Assembly (NCBI RefSeq): GCF_000317435.1
Contig: NC_019751.1
Coordinates: forward strand, 4,464,001 to 4,528,000
Reading direction: 5' to 3'
DNA: 64,000 nucleotides
From: Calothrix sp. PCC 6303
Lineage (GTDB): Bacteria > Cyanobacteriota > Cyanobacteriia > Cyanobacteriales > Nostocaceae
Shown: positions 1-9,499 of the stretch, piece after piece
Position numbering within the stretch: the stretch's first letter is position 1
Layout of the letters: each line of letters begins with the position of its first letter
The notes under the pieces: generated by a model
Told to the model about the DNA's origin: nothing
Seen by the model: only the letters and a program-made list of their open reading frames with translations
The model's database searches: none
Position numbers and translations under genes: made by a program

Positions 1-369
1 GACTAAATCACCTTTGTTATTAACAGTTTCTTGTTTACCAACTAATTCTTCGGAAATCCAGTAATCTAAAACTCTGCCTTGGAAAAAACCACTGTATTTA
101 TAACGACGACATTTGAGATTTCGGATACTGGCAATAAATACCGGACCCCACAACCAATATAGGGCGGCAAAGAAGCCGAATACAAAGACAAAGGAACCCA
201 AATCTCCGAGAAGTGATCTGACTATCAGAAGTACAATTGCTGCTACTACGGATATTAATAATCGCCGTAAAAAATCAGTAAATTTTCCCCAGCAATATTT
301 GTACTGCGGACCAGTGGCAATGGTAGGAATTAATTGCTCGAATTTTTGGCGAGTCAGTGGGACAAGCAT
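1..369 (-). CDS. Conserved cyanobacterial membrane protein (C-terminus beyond window edge)
   Basis: The reverse strand is open from an ATG at 369 to the window edge, giving 123 residues that begin MLVPLTRQKFEQLIP. A hydrophobic stretch of about 45 residues (roughly 35-80) can hold two membrane segments. It is followed by a basic Arg/Cys/Tyr-rich turn (NLKCRRYKYSG) and a soluble part. The wording is typical of a conserved cyanobacterial integral membrane protein of unknown role; I cannot name a family. The 112-residue ORF on the other strand over the same bases is low in hydrophobic pattern and is best read as its antisense shadow. The 3' end is missing, so the full length is unknown. Confidence 0.6.
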   Translation of the reverse strand, partial: MLVPLTRQKFEQLIPTIATGPQYKYCWGKFTDFLRRLLISVVAAIVLLIVRSLLGDLGSFVFVFGFFAALYWLWGPVFIASIRNLKCRRYKYSGFFQGRVLDYWISEELVGKQETVNNKGDLV

Positions 370-502
370 TAGTAATTTTGGATTAAAGGTAAATAATATA
401 TGGCGGAATGCAGGAGATGGGAGGAAGGAGACAGCAGTTAAGTGTTTCTAACTGCTAATTACCGACAGATGATAATTCTCTATTTCCCATCCCTAGTGTA
501 AT

Positions 503-1339
503 TCAGAGTATCTTCTCTAACCCATATACTAATGACTTTAGCTGAAGAACCTTGCGAATTGCCAGTAATACACCGGGCATATAGCAAGCGCGATCGCTTG
601 TATCATGGCGGAGGGTATATATTTGTCCGGCAGCGCCAAAAATCACTTCTTGGTGGGCTATTAAACCAGGTAAGCGGATACTATGGATTCTAATTCCTTC
701 ATCTGCAAGGCTACCCCTTGCCCCGGTAATTTTCTCCGTTTCTTCTACTAATGGTGTGTTAAATGGTTTACCTAGTTCTGCTAACATTTGAGCGGTTTGA
801 ATCGCTGTACCGCTTGGTGCATCTGCTTTTTGGTTGTGGTGTAACTCAATAATTTCCACATTTTCAAAGTATCGAGATGCGGTAACTGCTGCCTGCTGTA
901 GAAGTACCATCCCAATTGAGAAATTAGGAATAACTAAGCAACCTGTACTGGCTTTGTCGGCAAAATCGGCTAAGTCTTGGAGTTGTTCTGTACTGAGTCC
1001 GGTGGTTCCCACTACGGGACGGATGCCGTATGCGATCGCGCTGCGAACATTATCGTATACTCCATCTGGGTGGGTGAAATCCACAATTACCCCTGGTGAC
1101 ATTTGCCTTTCTCCGGCAACATATCCCAACATCGGTTCCAATTGGTTGGTAATTGGCACTTCCAAGGGTTCACTTAACCCAGCTAATTCCCCCGCATCCT
1201 TGTCTTGGTGTGCCGGATTATTGTCAATCGCACCCATTAACTGCATGTCTGGTGATTGTGCGATCGCTTTAATCACTTCACGCCCCATTTTACCCGCTGC
1301 ACCATTCACAATCACCGGGATGATATCTTTGTTCGCCAT
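503..1339 (-). CDS. dapB: 4-hydroxy-tetrahydrodipicolinate reductase
   Basis: DapB reduces 4-hydroxy-tetrahydrodipicolinate with NAD(P)H in the cytoplasm, in the diaminopimelate/lysine pathway. The 278-residue product has the nucleotide-binding turn GAAGKMG at 13-19, DFTHP at 87-91, GTTG at 111-114 and the family signature [15 protein letters not shown] at 165-179, which holds the catalytic His/Lys region. Length is normal for the family. It lies 67 bp downstream of miaB on the same strand, so co-transcription is possible but unrelated in function. The ATG at 1339 precedes the Rossmann strand by the usual short distance, so the start is well supported. Confidence 0.96.
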   Translation of the reverse strand: MANKDIIPVIVNGAAGKMGREVIKAIAQSPDMQLMGAIDNNPAHQDKDAGELAGLSEPLEVPITNQLEPMLGYVAGERQMSPGVIVDFTHPDGVYDNVRSAIAYGIRPVVGTTGLSTEQLQDLADFADKASTGCLVIPNFSIGMVLLQQAAVTASRYFENVEIIELHHNQKADAPSGTAIQTAQMLAELGKPFNTPLVEETEKITGARGSLADEGIRIHSIRLPGLIAHQEVIFGAAGQIYTLRHDTSDRACYMPGVLLAIRKVLQLKSLVYGLEKIL

Positions 1340-1405
1340 ATAATTATGTTTATTTTCTGCCTAGAGCCAACAATGTTTTAGCTTAGATCGAATCTGGCTT
1401 TACTT

Positions 1406-2770
1406 CTACACCGAAACAACTTCTCGCACCTCTACAGCTTCCCCAGTTAAGCTAAAAGCGCGGATTTCGGTAATTTTTACCTTTACTACCTTACCTCGCA
1501 ACTCGTTAATATCGCCATCAAAGAAAGTCAAGCGATTACCTCTTGTTCTTCCCATCACCTGATTCGCATATTTTTGGTTTTGTTCTTCCACCAAAATCTC
1601 TTCAACCCGTCCCAAGTAGCGATGCGATCGCTCTGATGCTGTAACATTGATTAAATGGTTAAGTTGCTGCAAGCGATCTTGTTTAATTTCTTCGCTCAAC
1701 TGCTCATCCCACAAAGCTGCGGGTGTATTTGGACGTGGAGAATATGCGGCAGTATTTACCAAGTCAAAGCCAATATCTGCAACTAATTTCAGTGTATTTT
1801 CAAATTGAGCCTCTGTTTCCCCAGGGAAACCCACAATTGCATCTGCACTAATTGAGGCATCTGGCATATATTCCCGGATTTTATCAATAATCCGGCGGTA
1901 TTTTTCGTGTGTATAACCTCGTGACATCCGTTTCAACACTTCATTATCACCAGATTGGAAAGGGATATGGAAATGCTCACAAACCTTAGGCAATTCTGCA
2001 CAGGCTTTAATTAAGCGTTCAGTAAAATAACGGGGATGAGATGTCGCAAAGCGTATCCTTTCAATTCCCGGCACATCATGCACAAAATACAGCAAATCCG
2101 TCAAAGTATGCAAATTACGACCTTCAGGAGTTGTGCCAGGTAAATCCCGTCCATAGGCATCAATATTTTGCCCTAACAAAGTTACTTCCTTGTAACCTTG
2201 CCTTCCCAATTCCTCCATTTCAGCCCGAATTGCTTCCGGTGTCCGCGACTGTTCTACACCACGTACCCCAGGGACAACGCAATAAGTACAGCGTTCATTG
2301 CAACCGTAGATTACATTTACCCAAGATGTCACACTACTATCGCGGCGAGGTTTGGTAATATCCTCCATGATATACACCGCTTCAGTTGCTACAACTTGAT
2401 TACCATCAAAAACCTGTTGGAGTAAATCTTTCAACCGATTGGCATGTTGAGGTCCCATCACCAAATCCAATTCCGGAACCCGTCGCAGTAAAGATTCACC
2501 TTCCTGCTGTGCCACACAACCAGCCATCACCAAAGTTAAATCTGGCTCGTCATGCTTGCGTCGTGCTAATCTTCCCAGGTAAGAATATACTTTGTGTTCA
2601 GCATTATCGCGGATGCTACAGGTGTTGAACAGAACTAAATTTGCCTCATGAGGATCTTCAGACCACTCGAAACCCATTTCCTCTAAAATTCCAGCCATAC
2701 GTTCCGAGTCGGCTTTATTCATCTGGCAACCGAAGGTAGTAATGTGGTAGCGGCGGGGTTGGGTGGTCAT
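1406..2770 (-). CDS. miaB: tRNA-2-methylthio-N6-dimethylallyladenosine synthase
   Basis: MiaB is a radical-SAM methylthiotransferase that adds a methylthio group to i6A37 of tRNAs reading UNN codons. With the ATG at 2770 the protein is 454 residues. The N-terminal UPF0004 domain has its three cluster cysteines at 15 (TFGCQMN), 51 (NTCSIRD) and 85 (MAGCVAQ). The radical SAM motif is CNERCTYC with Cys 157, 161 and 164, and a TRAM domain forms the last 65 residues or so. An in-frame start 123 bp further upstream would add a non-conserved hydrophobic leader, so I chose the inner ATG that directly precedes the conserved domain. Confidence 0.95.
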   Translation of the reverse strand: MTTQPRRYHITTFGCQMNKADSERMAGILEEMGFEWSEDPHEANLVLFNTCSIRDNAEHKVYSYLGRLARRKHDEPDLTLVMAGCVAQQEGESLLRRVPELDLVMGPQHANRLKDLLQQVFDGNQVVATEAVYIMEDITKPRRDSSVTSWVNVIYGCNERCTYCVVPGVRGVEQSRTPEAIRAEMEELGRQGYKEVTLLGQNIDAYGRDLPGTTPEGRNLHTLTDLLYFVHDVPGIERIRFATSHPRYFTERLIKACAELPKVCEHFHIPFQSGDNEVLKRMSRGYTHEKYRRIIDKIREYMPDASISADAIVGFPGETEAQFENTLKLVADIGFDLVNTAAYSPRPNTPAALWDEQLSEEIKQDRLQQLNHLINVTASERSHRYLGRVEEILVEEQNQKYANQVMGRTRGNRLTFFDGDINELRGKVVKVKITEIRAFSLTGEAVEVREVVSV

Positions 2771-2898
2771 AGTCAAATTTAATGATGAAATTATAGATAT
2801 ATTACTGCATTGGTAAATTATAGGTGCTTTCGACAGGAGAATTGAGGAGATGATTCCCAACTTCAATCGACCAATTTTCAAACTGTCACCCAAACTAC

Positions 2899-2927
2899 TT
2901 GTATTTTATCTCAGATCAACTTACTAT
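2899..2927 (+). promoter_or_regulatory. Putative promoter of first Yfr2-like RNA
   Basis: A -35-like TTGTAT (2899-2904) and a -10 TACTAT (2922-2927) are separated by 17 bp. They place transcription start at about 2933-2935, exactly at the conserved GTGTGAGGAGT block of the small RNA. Confidence 0.5.
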
Positions 2928-2932
2928 CTAGG

Positions 2933-3007
2933 AGTGTGAGGAGTAAGTTGAAAGTACAAGAAGCACCTGGAGTGGAAACACGGTCACACGCCCAGGTGCT
3001 TTTTGCT
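2933..3007 (+). ncRNA. Yfr2 (CyanoR1)-like small RNA, copy 1
   Basis: The segment starts with GTGTGAGGAGTAAGTTG (2934-2950) and continues into a 9-bp hairpin, AGCACCTGG (2962-2970) with CCAGGTGCT (2992-3000), followed by a T-run, so it looks like an intrinsically terminated RNA of about 70 nt. The loop contains TGGAAACA, the loop motif I associate with the cyanobacterial Yfr2/CyanoR1 family. A near-identical architecture recurs 293 bp downstream with compensatory stem changes, which supports a real RNA. Family name is from memory of the motif, not a search; the strand is set by promoter and T-run. Confidence 0.68.
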
Positions 3008-3191
3008 GTTTATATAAAAATATTGGTTCAAATTTTCATAAGACTTCACCGGATGTGGGAAATGAGCGTGTCTTTAACCACATAAAAGTTAATGTGGTCT
3101 TGATTGTCAGGTATGTAGTTGCGCTTCAGCACTCTTGTTTCCAGATTTTTTGGTCTAAATTTTGTCAAATATAAAATTTTATTGAAAACAC

Positions 3192-3220
3192 TTGCGCTTT
3201 TCCCAAAGTCATCCTATATT
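3192..3220 (+). promoter_or_regulatory. Putative promoter of second Yfr2-like RNA
   Basis: TTGCGC (3192-3197) and TATATT (3215-3220) are spaced by 17 bp and place the start at about 3227, again at the conserved GTGTGAGGAGT block. Geometry matches the promoter of copy 1 although the spacer sequence differs. Confidence 0.5.
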
Positions 3221-3226
3221 ATAGAG

Positions 3227-3300
3227 GTGTGTGAGGAGTAAGTTGAAAACAAAAAGCGCTTGGGGTGGAAACACGGTCACACTCCCAGGCGCTTTTTGCT
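3227..3300 (+). ncRNA. Yfr2 (CyanoR1)-like small RNA, copy 2
   Basis: This is the second tandem copy. GTGTGAGGAGTAAGTTGAAA begins at 3229. A 14-bp stem pairs AAAAAGCGC (3251-3259) with GCGCTTTTT (3289-3297) and TGGG (3261-3264) with CCCA (3284-3287), joined by a T-G pair. The loop again carries GTGGAAACACGGTCACAC. Compared with copy 1 the loop and 5' block are almost unchanged while the stem sequence differs but still pairs, the expected pattern for a structured RNA. The stem plus T-run would also act as its own terminator. Confidence 0.7.
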
Positions 3301-3391
3301 ATCTACTCAAAATCAATCTGAATCCTTGCAAAAGTAATTTACTATTTCAATACAGTTAACAAATTCCGAAGAACAAGTAGTACATCGGATT

Positions 3392-3571
3392 GTAGTTTGG
3401 GTTGAGACGCACGACGATTTTTGGGTTCACTTCATCACCTCATTTGCGTAATAACCCAACATCAAAATATTTGGGGAAAATTCAAAGTATAACTGTTGGG
3501 TACTCTATGAGTAGACACGGATTGGCTTCCAAAGTTGGCAAGAAGCTACGCAAAGCCTCCACCCAACTTAC
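3392..3571. repeat. Degenerate copy of GTAGGTTGGGTGGAG-ended MITE-like element
   Basis: The right end reads GCTACGCAAAGCCTCCACCC followed by AACTTAC, and the left end GTAGTTTGGGTTGAG. These correspond to the ends of the intact element at 63067-63186. Inner blocks TGCGTAATAACCCAACAT and CTGTTGGGT also match. The copy is diverged. I see no gene between it and the next CDS at 3885. Confidence 0.5.
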
Positions 3572-3884
3572 CTGTAGATTGCAAACCCTGTAAGGATTTA
3601 AAATCTAGGCTAAATAACTACTGACACTTGGTGCTACATCCCATACACTATAATAGATATTTAACTGCTTATTTATGCTGATTTGACATGATTCCAATCT
3701 CAAGGAAATCCAAATTTAAAAGAATTCTGTACTCCTGATAGGGATGTAACTGGTTTCTTCTAAAAATTTGGCAACTCAAGCATTTGTTGTATAAAATCTC
3801 TCAGTAACGTTTTGTAATCATCGACATCAATCTATTTAGTAAATAAACTTATTAACAGTTTAGGGTTAGAGCGTTATAAATAAG

Positions 3885-4793
3885 ATGCCAATAATGGTAG
3901 ACCGAATAAATGATATTGCTTGGCAGGCTAGTCAGGGAAGTGTTGCAGCAATTATTCAGATTTTGAATCAGGAACTAGCTGATTCAGGTGTGAGAACTAG
4001 GGCTGTCTTTGCAGATGGAGTGTTACAGCTGCTTTGCGAAGCCCAAACAACAGAAAACCTGGAAAAATCAAGTTTAGTTTCCAAAATTCAGCAAACTCTC
4101 GAATCAATTGCACCACGTAACATTCATCGGGTAAATATCAATAGCCGAATTGTCCGAGAACAGCAGTTACTTTGGCTAGATGAAATTCACCGAGACGGGG
4201 AAAATCAATTGTTATGGTGTGAAGAGATTTATTTAGAAAAACCTGGCATATTTAAGCAGTTTTCTCAAAATTTTCCAGAACGTAAATCAGAGATTGTCAG
4301 GGTTAATTTACCTAAAACCTACAACTCCAGCATTGTTGTAATTAATAATAAAAAGAAGAGAAAAAAATCACTTTTAACTTGGCTACTAACAATCCTGTTT
4401 GTATCTGCATTTTTAGGTGCTACAAGTTGGGGATTTTATATTTTATTTGCGAATCAATTTAAATTGAAAAATAGAGATGCAAATTATACCACAATTACAC
4501 CCCCAATTAAAGCCGTAACAAAAAACTCTACAAATAACGGCAGTATTAGAACTTCCGAGGAGTATTTTTTAGCTGCGGTGCGAATTGCTAATGATGCGAC
4601 GATTACTGGAAAGACTGCAAAGAATAAAACTCAATGGTTAGAATTGGCTGCTAATTGGCAAAGGGCATCAGATTTGATGGGTAAAGTACAGCCAGATTAT
4701 AGTCGGTACCAAGAAGCCCAAATTAGGGCTAAGTTGTATCAACAATATAGCGAAGTTGCCCAGAAGGAGGCAGAGAAAAACCAGCTTAGGTAG
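3885..4793 (+). CDS. Conserved cyanobacterial protein with one membrane segment
   Basis: The 302-residue product is not recognised by family. It has a soluble N-terminal part of about 145 residues rich in charged residues (IHRVNINSRIVREQQL). A basic KKKRKKS stretch leads into one hydrophobic segment at about 163-190, and a soluble C-terminal part with a Lys/Gln/Glu-rich helical end follows. The basic block before the membrane segment suggests the N-terminal half is cytoplasmic. An ATG four codons in (MVDRIND) is an equally possible start. The gene ends 7 bp before the stop of convergent tldD, with no room for a separate terminator hairpin. Confidence 0.65.
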   Translation: MPIMVDRINDIAWQASQGSVAAIIQILNQELADSGVRTRAVFADGVLQLLCEAQTTENLEKSSLVSKIQQTLESIAPRNIHRVNINSRIVREQQLLWLDEIHRDGENQLLWCEEIYLEKPGIFKQFSQNFPERKSEIVRVNLPKTYNSSIVVINNKKKRKKSLLTWLLTILFVSAFLGATSWGFYILFANQFKLKNRDANYTTITPPIKAVTKNSTNNGSIRTSEEYFLAAVRIANDATITGKTAKNKTQWLELAANWQRASDLMGKVQPDYSRYQEAQIRAKLYQQYSEVAQKEAEKNQLR

Positions 4794-4800
4794 GGTGAGA

Positions 4801-6192
4801 TTATTCTCCCCCAACTACCACATCACGTATCCTTAAACTAGGACCACCACAACCCACAGGCAAACCATTTTGCCCTCCTTTTCCACATCCTCCCGATTCA
4901 TCCCAGTAAAAATCATCACCTATACCCTCAATGTCAGCTAAAGTTTGAAAGACATTGCCTGAAAGGGTGACATCCTTAACTGCTTCAGCAATTTCGCCGT
5001 TGCGAATCATCCAAGCTTCTCCAGCGCTAAATGTAAACATTTCACCGTTTGTCATTCCCCCCAACCAGTTACGGGCATATACTCCCTGTTTAATATCACT
5101 AAATAAGTCTTTCACTGGAGTTTTCCCCCTTTCAATCCAGGTATTTGTCATCCTCACAATGGGTGCATAGTGATAATTTAGACATCTAGCGTTGCCTGTT
5201 GCTGCTTCACCTAATTTTCCAGCAGTTTCGCGGGAATGAAGTCTTCCCACCAAAATACCGTTTTGAATCAACTGCGTATTTGTTGCAGGTACGCCCTCAT
5301 CATCGTAAAAATAACTACCACGATGTCCTTCTGGAGATGCTCCATCAAATATCTGCAATTCTTCGTGACCAAATTTCCTTCCCAAGGTCATAACCTCTAG
5401 AAAATCAGGGTTTTCGTATGCCATATCGGCTTCTGAAAGGTGTCCAAAGGCTTCATGGACGAATAAACCTGTCAGTATAGGGTCTATAACTACGGTATAA
5501 ATGTCACCTTTAATGGATGGTAAAGATAAAGCAGAAATTGCCCGTTGTGCAGCACTTTTTACTTGATTATCTAAATCTGTTAAATCTTCAAATGCTTTGC
5601 GAGAACCAGTTGTTTCTCTGCCAGTTTGCACCGTTTCCCCGTTTCTGGCAGTTGCGGCAAACCGCATTTCCATGTCTACCCAGGATTGTTCAATCATGGA
5701 ACCTTCACTGGTGGCAATTATTACCCGTTGTGAACTATCAGCATAGCGTACAGAGGTGGTAGTGATTCGAGAATCTATATCCTTGAGTAAATCATTATAG
5801 CGATCGCATAATTGTTTTTTCTCGATAATGGAAATCTGTCGGGGATTTCTGCCAGTTAGTGGTAGATGACATATCGCTTGGACAGGAGCTACAGGTGCTA
5901 GTATGGTTTCCTCATCACCTACCATTCTCGCAGCTGCGATCGCTTCTTCAATCCGATCTGTAATTGTTGCTAATTGGTTGAAACTACTTAATCCCCAGCC
6001 ACCTTTATAACATGCTCTAATTTGTCCCCCAATGGAAACACCTTCACTGAGGGTTTCTAGTTTATCACCACGTAGTACAATATCTGTCCCTTCAGATTCT
6101 TCCAAACGAATTATGAGATAATCGACAAGGGAACCATAACGGGAGATTAAATCAGCTAGTAAGTTTTGGATATCAGCTATTTTAGTAGTCAT
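4801..6192 (-). CDS. tldD: TldD-type metalloprotease
   Basis: TldD, usually with TldE/PmbA, is a zinc peptidase that degrades small unfolded peptides. From the ATG at 6192 the protein is 463 residues. The zinc motif HEAFGH lies at 246-251, and the Gly-rich C-terminal motif GGCGKGGQNG near the end is typical of the family. A longer reading from 6249 adds 19 hydrophobic, non-conserved residues, so the inner start (MTTKIADIQ) is preferred. No partner pmbA is in this window. Both ends are intact. Confidence 0.92.
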   Translation of the reverse strand: MTTKIADIQNLLADLISRYGSLVDYLIIRLEESEGTDIVLRGDKLETLSEGVSIGGQIRACYKGGWGLSSFNQLATITDRIEEAIAAARMVGDEETILAPVAPVQAICHLPLTGRNPRQISIIEKKQLCDRYNDLLKDIDSRITTTSVRYADSSQRVIIATSEGSMIEQSWVDMEMRFAATARNGETVQTGRETTGSRKAFEDLTDLDNQVKSAAQRAISALSLPSIKGDIYTVVIDPILTGLFVHEAFGHLSEADMAYENPDFLEVMTLGRKFGHEELQIFDGASPEGHRGSYFYDDEGVPATNTQLIQNGILVGRLHSRETAGKLGEAATGNARCLNYHYAPIVRMTNTWIERGKTPVKDLFSDIKQGVYARNWLGGMTNGEMFTFSAGEAWMIRNGEIAEAVKDVTLSGNVFQTLADIEGIGDDFYWDESGGCGKGGQNGLPVGCGGPSLRIRDVVVGGE

Positions 6193-6268
6193 AGTATTGA
6201 TAATTATAAATAATTTGATATATTGTGATTTATTTAGATAAGAATACACAGAATAATACAGGCTAAGT

Positions 6269-7960
6269 TTACTTACTGTCAGTCTGCTGAATCAAACATT
6301 TACCTGATACTAAAGTCCAATGATTATCTTGGTAGACGTGGCAACTTTGCATCAGCTGACTCAAAGGTAATTCTTTTGTTTGCCGTAAATTAGTTAATGC
6401 TTGATTAAATTGCGGTTGAAAACTTTTAAGCCAGGTCTTACTTATCAAATATTCTACTTCAAAAGTACCTTTTTCCAAAAGCCAAAAATCTACATCATAT
6501 TTTTTGATAAATTGCTGGATGATTGCAACATTATCAGTATACTGTGCCTGGATCAAATCGAGACTTCGTTGACGAATTTTTGAGTAATAATCTAGATGAA
6601 ACGGCAAAGCATATTCTTTGGCAATTAGAACTGATCTTTGAGCAAATATCGGTAAATTATCACCCTCCTCTGCAAGGGTAGCAATTAAAGTTTCTTTTGG
6701 CTGTTTTTGAATAAATTCGTATAAATTTGCCTGTCTCCCAACTCTATAATCTGTTTTGGGGTAGGTTTTGAGAAAATTTGGATAAAATAGTAAGATAATC
6801 AGCAATATGCTGGCTAGAATTCTCAAGCCTATTCTCTGGTTGATAAAACCAAATTTGCGATTATTTTTAGATATATTGATTGCTTTATCAAAAATATTTG
6901 TCAAAACAATGGCACTCAGAACTGAAAATAATATTCTAGCTGTATGTAAAATATATCTAGTTGGAAAAAATAGCTTCAAGAAAATAATATGTGCAGCAAA
7001 ATAAAGAGATAATGAGACTATAGCTATCTGCCAAAATAGATTAATGTTTTCTCGGTTAATACTTTGAATAAATCGCCATTTCGATGATTTTTGTCGCATC
7101 CAAGGAAAAAGCAAAAAAAACCAAATCAAAGGCGGCATTAAAGGTGGTAAAATTCCACTATGCTGACCAATTAACCAAAATACCCAAGGATTCTGATTAA
7201 AAAAAGGATGCCTTCCTTCTACCCAATGTTCCGGCATATTCCACGCTTGACTGGCTGTCACTACAGGAGCATATTCCGAAGAGGATATGATGTACGGTAG
7301 CATTGCCAAAAAACCGATACACAATATACTTAGTAATAAAATATATTTTCTCCATAGTTTGAGGCATAATATTCCTGCCGAAATAAAGACTGCCAGTGGA
7401 TAAAATAGAGACTCTAGGATAATTATTAAGGTAACTGCAAACCAAGATTGACGATTTAAATAGTAAAAAAAAGCTAACATCAACGGATAAATAAAGCTTC
7501 TGGGTGTTGCCGAAACTAAATCTGTTTTGAACCATAAACTTTGATTTAAGAGCAAAGTTGCCATGAATGCTGTAGAAGGTTTCGTCAAGATTTGCCGACA
7601 AAATAAAAAACAATAAATAGTTGTGATTAGACCTAAGAAAAGAGGTAATATCTTACTAGTAAATAATGGGTTTATTCCCAAAATCGCCAAAGATTTATAT
7701 AGTAGTGCGTATCCTGTGGGTGTGATGGATTGAAAGTAATCTGCAATTAAGTCATTTGGTAGCAGATTTGCATCTATAAATCTTTGCATCCAAATCACAT
7801 ACGCTCTAGCATCATCTTGAATGACATACTGGCTAGAAAATGCCTTCTGTAATCCCAAACAGCTGTAGTATATTGAAAATACAAGGCTTAAGATTAACCA
7901 AAAGATCGTTGATTTTGTCAATCCCTTACAGATCATGGGAAGAAAATTTTTATCTGGCAT
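6269..7960 (-). CDS. Polytopic membrane protein, GT-C glycosyltransferase-like
   Basis: The 563-residue product has about ten or more hydrophobic segments in its first 400 residues and a soluble C-terminal domain of about 150. The first extracytoplasmic loop after the first membrane segment carries an acidic pair (VIQDDARAYVIW), as in the catalytic loop of GT-C enzymes that use polyprenyl-phosphate sugars. The C-terminal part (LYEFIQKQPKETLIATLAEE) resembles the periplasmic domain of such proteins. I infer a membrane sugar transferase of unknown substrate; a non-enzymatic membrane protein is possible. The gene is AT-rich and follows tldD on the same strand with a 76-bp gap. Confidence 0.6.
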   Translation of the reverse strand: MPDKNFLPMICKGLTKSTIFWLILSLVFSIYYSCLGLQKAFSSQYVIQDDARAYVIWMQRFIDANLLPNDLIADYFQSITPTGYALLYKSLAILGINPLFTSKILPLFLGLITTIYCFLFCRQILTKPSTAFMATLLLNQSLWFKTDLVSATPRSFIYPLMLAFFYYLNRQSWFAVTLIIILESLFYPLAVFISAGILCLKLWRKYILLLSILCIGFLAMLPYIISSSEYAPVVTASQAWNMPEHWVEGRHPFFNQNPWVFWLIGQHSGILPPLMPPLIWFFLLFPWMRQKSSKWRFIQSINRENINLFWQIAIVSLSLYFAAHIIFLKLFFPTRYILHTARILFSVLSAIVLTNIFDKAINISKNNRKFGFINQRIGLRILASILLIILLFYPNFLKTYPKTDYRVGRQANLYEFIQKQPKETLIATLAEEGDNLPIFAQRSVLIAKEYALPFHLDYYSKIRQRSLDLIQAQYTDNVAIIQQFIKKYDVDFWLLEKGTFEVEYLISKTWLKSFQPQFNQALTNLRQTKELPLSQLMQSCHVYQDNHWTLVSGKCLIQQTDSK

Positions 7961-8307
7961 GATTCACCATCAATAATGTATTGAAGTTAATAGTGGAAAA
8001 TTTTCAATAAATTTAAATTTACCTGTTTCGTAGCAAAACCAAACTGCAAGCTGAAAATTAGAGATGCTTGATCACATACCAGTGATAATAAAGAGGTGTT
8101 TGTCAAAAAGCTAGAGTTTTACTTGATAAAAAAGTAAAGTTACTAATTGAGGAGCATAGCTATGTGAATTATAGAATCAGATTTGGAGAGACACAATATT
8201 AAGAAACAATAAATTTTACCACTATAAGATTAACTTTTCTTGCCAAACTGATATTTTCAGATGTTTCTATATATAGAGATTTGTAACGGGTGGGGAGTGA
8301 AAGGACT
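7961..8307. other. Divergent intergenic region, no gene seen
   Basis: This AT-rich stretch separates two divergently transcribed genes and should hold both promoters. I see no hairpin, repeat or convincing small ORF. GGGGAG and AAAGGA at 8292-8305 precede the ATG at 8308 and support that start for the downstream gene. Confidence 0.4.
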
Positions 8308-9498
8308 ATGAGAATATTGGTGTTGACTTGGGAATTTCCGCCGCGTATCGTGGGTGGAATTGCGCGTCATGTGGGTGAACTTTATCCAGAATTGGTGAAA
8401 CTGGGACATGAAGTTTTTTTAATTACCACCGAATTTGGGCAAGCACCGAAATATGAAGAAGTGGAAGGGGTGAAGGTACATCGGGTTGCAGTTGCACCGG
8501 GGAATGATTTTTTCCATTGGGTTGTGAACATGAATCAAAGCATGGGACAACATGGTGGTAAAGTGATTTTAGAAGAAGGTGGTTTTGATTTAATTCATGC
8601 CCATGATTGGCTTGTTGGTGATTGCGCGATCGCACTCAAGCACAACTTCAAGATTCCCCTAGTTGCCACAATTCACGCGACTGAGCATGGACGGCATAAT
8701 GGGATTCATTCCGAAATTCAAAACTATATTCAGGGTAAAGAAGAGCTATTAGCATTTAATGCTTGGCGAATTATCGTCTGTAGTGACTATATGCGGCGGG
8801 AAGTTGAGTATGCATTACATAGCCCCGGTGATAAAATTGATGTGGTTTATAATGGCATCCGTGCCGAAAAAAAACAACATCACCAAAATTTTCACTCTCA
8901 AGATTTCCGTCGTTGCTTTGCTGAAGATCGGGAAAAAATAGTTTACTATGTCGGACGGATGACCTATGAAAAAGGTGTATCGGTACTTTTAAATGCAGCA
9001 CCTCAAGTTCTCTGGGAAATGGGTGGAAATGTCAAATTTATATTTATTGGTGGTGGTAACACCGATAACCTCAAGCAGCTAGCTTGGGATTTGGGAATTT
9101 GGCACAACTGTTATTTTACAGGCTTCATTTCCGATGAGTACTTAGACAAATTTCAAACAGTCGCCGATTGTGCAGTTTTTCCCAGTTTGTATGAACCCTT
9201 TGGAATTGTAGCATTAGAAAGTTTTGCTTCCCGCGTCCCGGTTGTCGTATCTGATACTGGTGGTTTTCCAGAAGTTGTACGTCACAGCAAAACTGGTATT
9301 ATCACTTATACAAATAACCCCGATTCCTTAGCTTGGGGAATTTTGGAAGTATTGAAAAATCCCGGTTATACCCAATGGTTGATTGATAATGCCTATGAAG
9401 ATTTAGCACGACGTTTCAATTGGACAAAACTTGCTCACCAAACCGAACAAGTTTATCAGCGTGTGATAGAAGAACGGCAAAAAGTAGAATGGGTGTAA
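8308..9498 (+). CDS. Glycosyltransferase family 4 (GT-B fold)
   Basis: From the ATG at 8308 the 396-residue protein begins MRILVLTWEFPPRIVGGIA, the typical Gly-rich first strand of GT4 enzymes related to glycogen synthase. Further motifs are HAHDW near 97-101, GRMTYEKG at 216-223 and the E-x7-E nucleotide-sugar motif EPFGIVALE at 296-304. It transfers a sugar from a nucleotide-sugar donor; acceptor unknown. A GTG start 18 bp upstream is possible, but the ATG sits directly before the conserved strand. Its stop is one base before the next start codon, so the two genes are almost certainly translated from one mRNA. Confidence 0.88.
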   Translation: MRILVLTWEFPPRIVGGIARHVGELYPELVKLGHEVFLITTEFGQAPKYEEVEGVKVHRVAVAPGNDFFHWVVNMNQSMGQHGGKVILEEGGFDLIHAHDWLVGDCAIALKHNFKIPLVATIHATEHGRHNGIHSEIQNYIQGKEELLAFNAWRIIVCSDYMRREVEYALHSPGDKIDVVYNGIRAEKKQHHQNFHSQDFRRCFAEDREKIVYYVGRMTYEKGVSVLLNAAPQVLWEMGGNVKFIFIGGGNTDNLKQLAWDLGIWHNCYFTGFISDEYLDKFQTVADCAVFPSLYEPFGIVALESFASRVPVVVSDTGGFPEVVRHSKTGIITYTNNPDSLAWGILEVLKNPGYTQWLIDNAYEDLARRFNWTKLAHQTEQVYQRVIEERQKVEWV

Positions 9499-9499
9499 T

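Noticed and set aside
113-451. 112-codon ORF on the plus strand at the left edge
   Set aside because: It is antisense to a better ORF with membrane segments; its composition (many Lys, Thr, Asn) is not protein-like.
834-1343. 169-codon ORF antisense to dapB
   Set aside because: Complete overlap with a certain gene; no independent motif or start signal.
2934-3300. Reading the two small RNAs as Yfr1 genes on the minus strand
   Set aside because: ACTCCTCACAC does occur on the minus strand, but promoters with correct spacing and the terminal T-runs fit the plus strand, and the loop motif is that of Yfr2.
7197-7613. 138-codon ORF within the GT-C-like gene, other frame of the same strand
   Set aside because: It overlaps the larger membrane-protein frame and lacks coding character.
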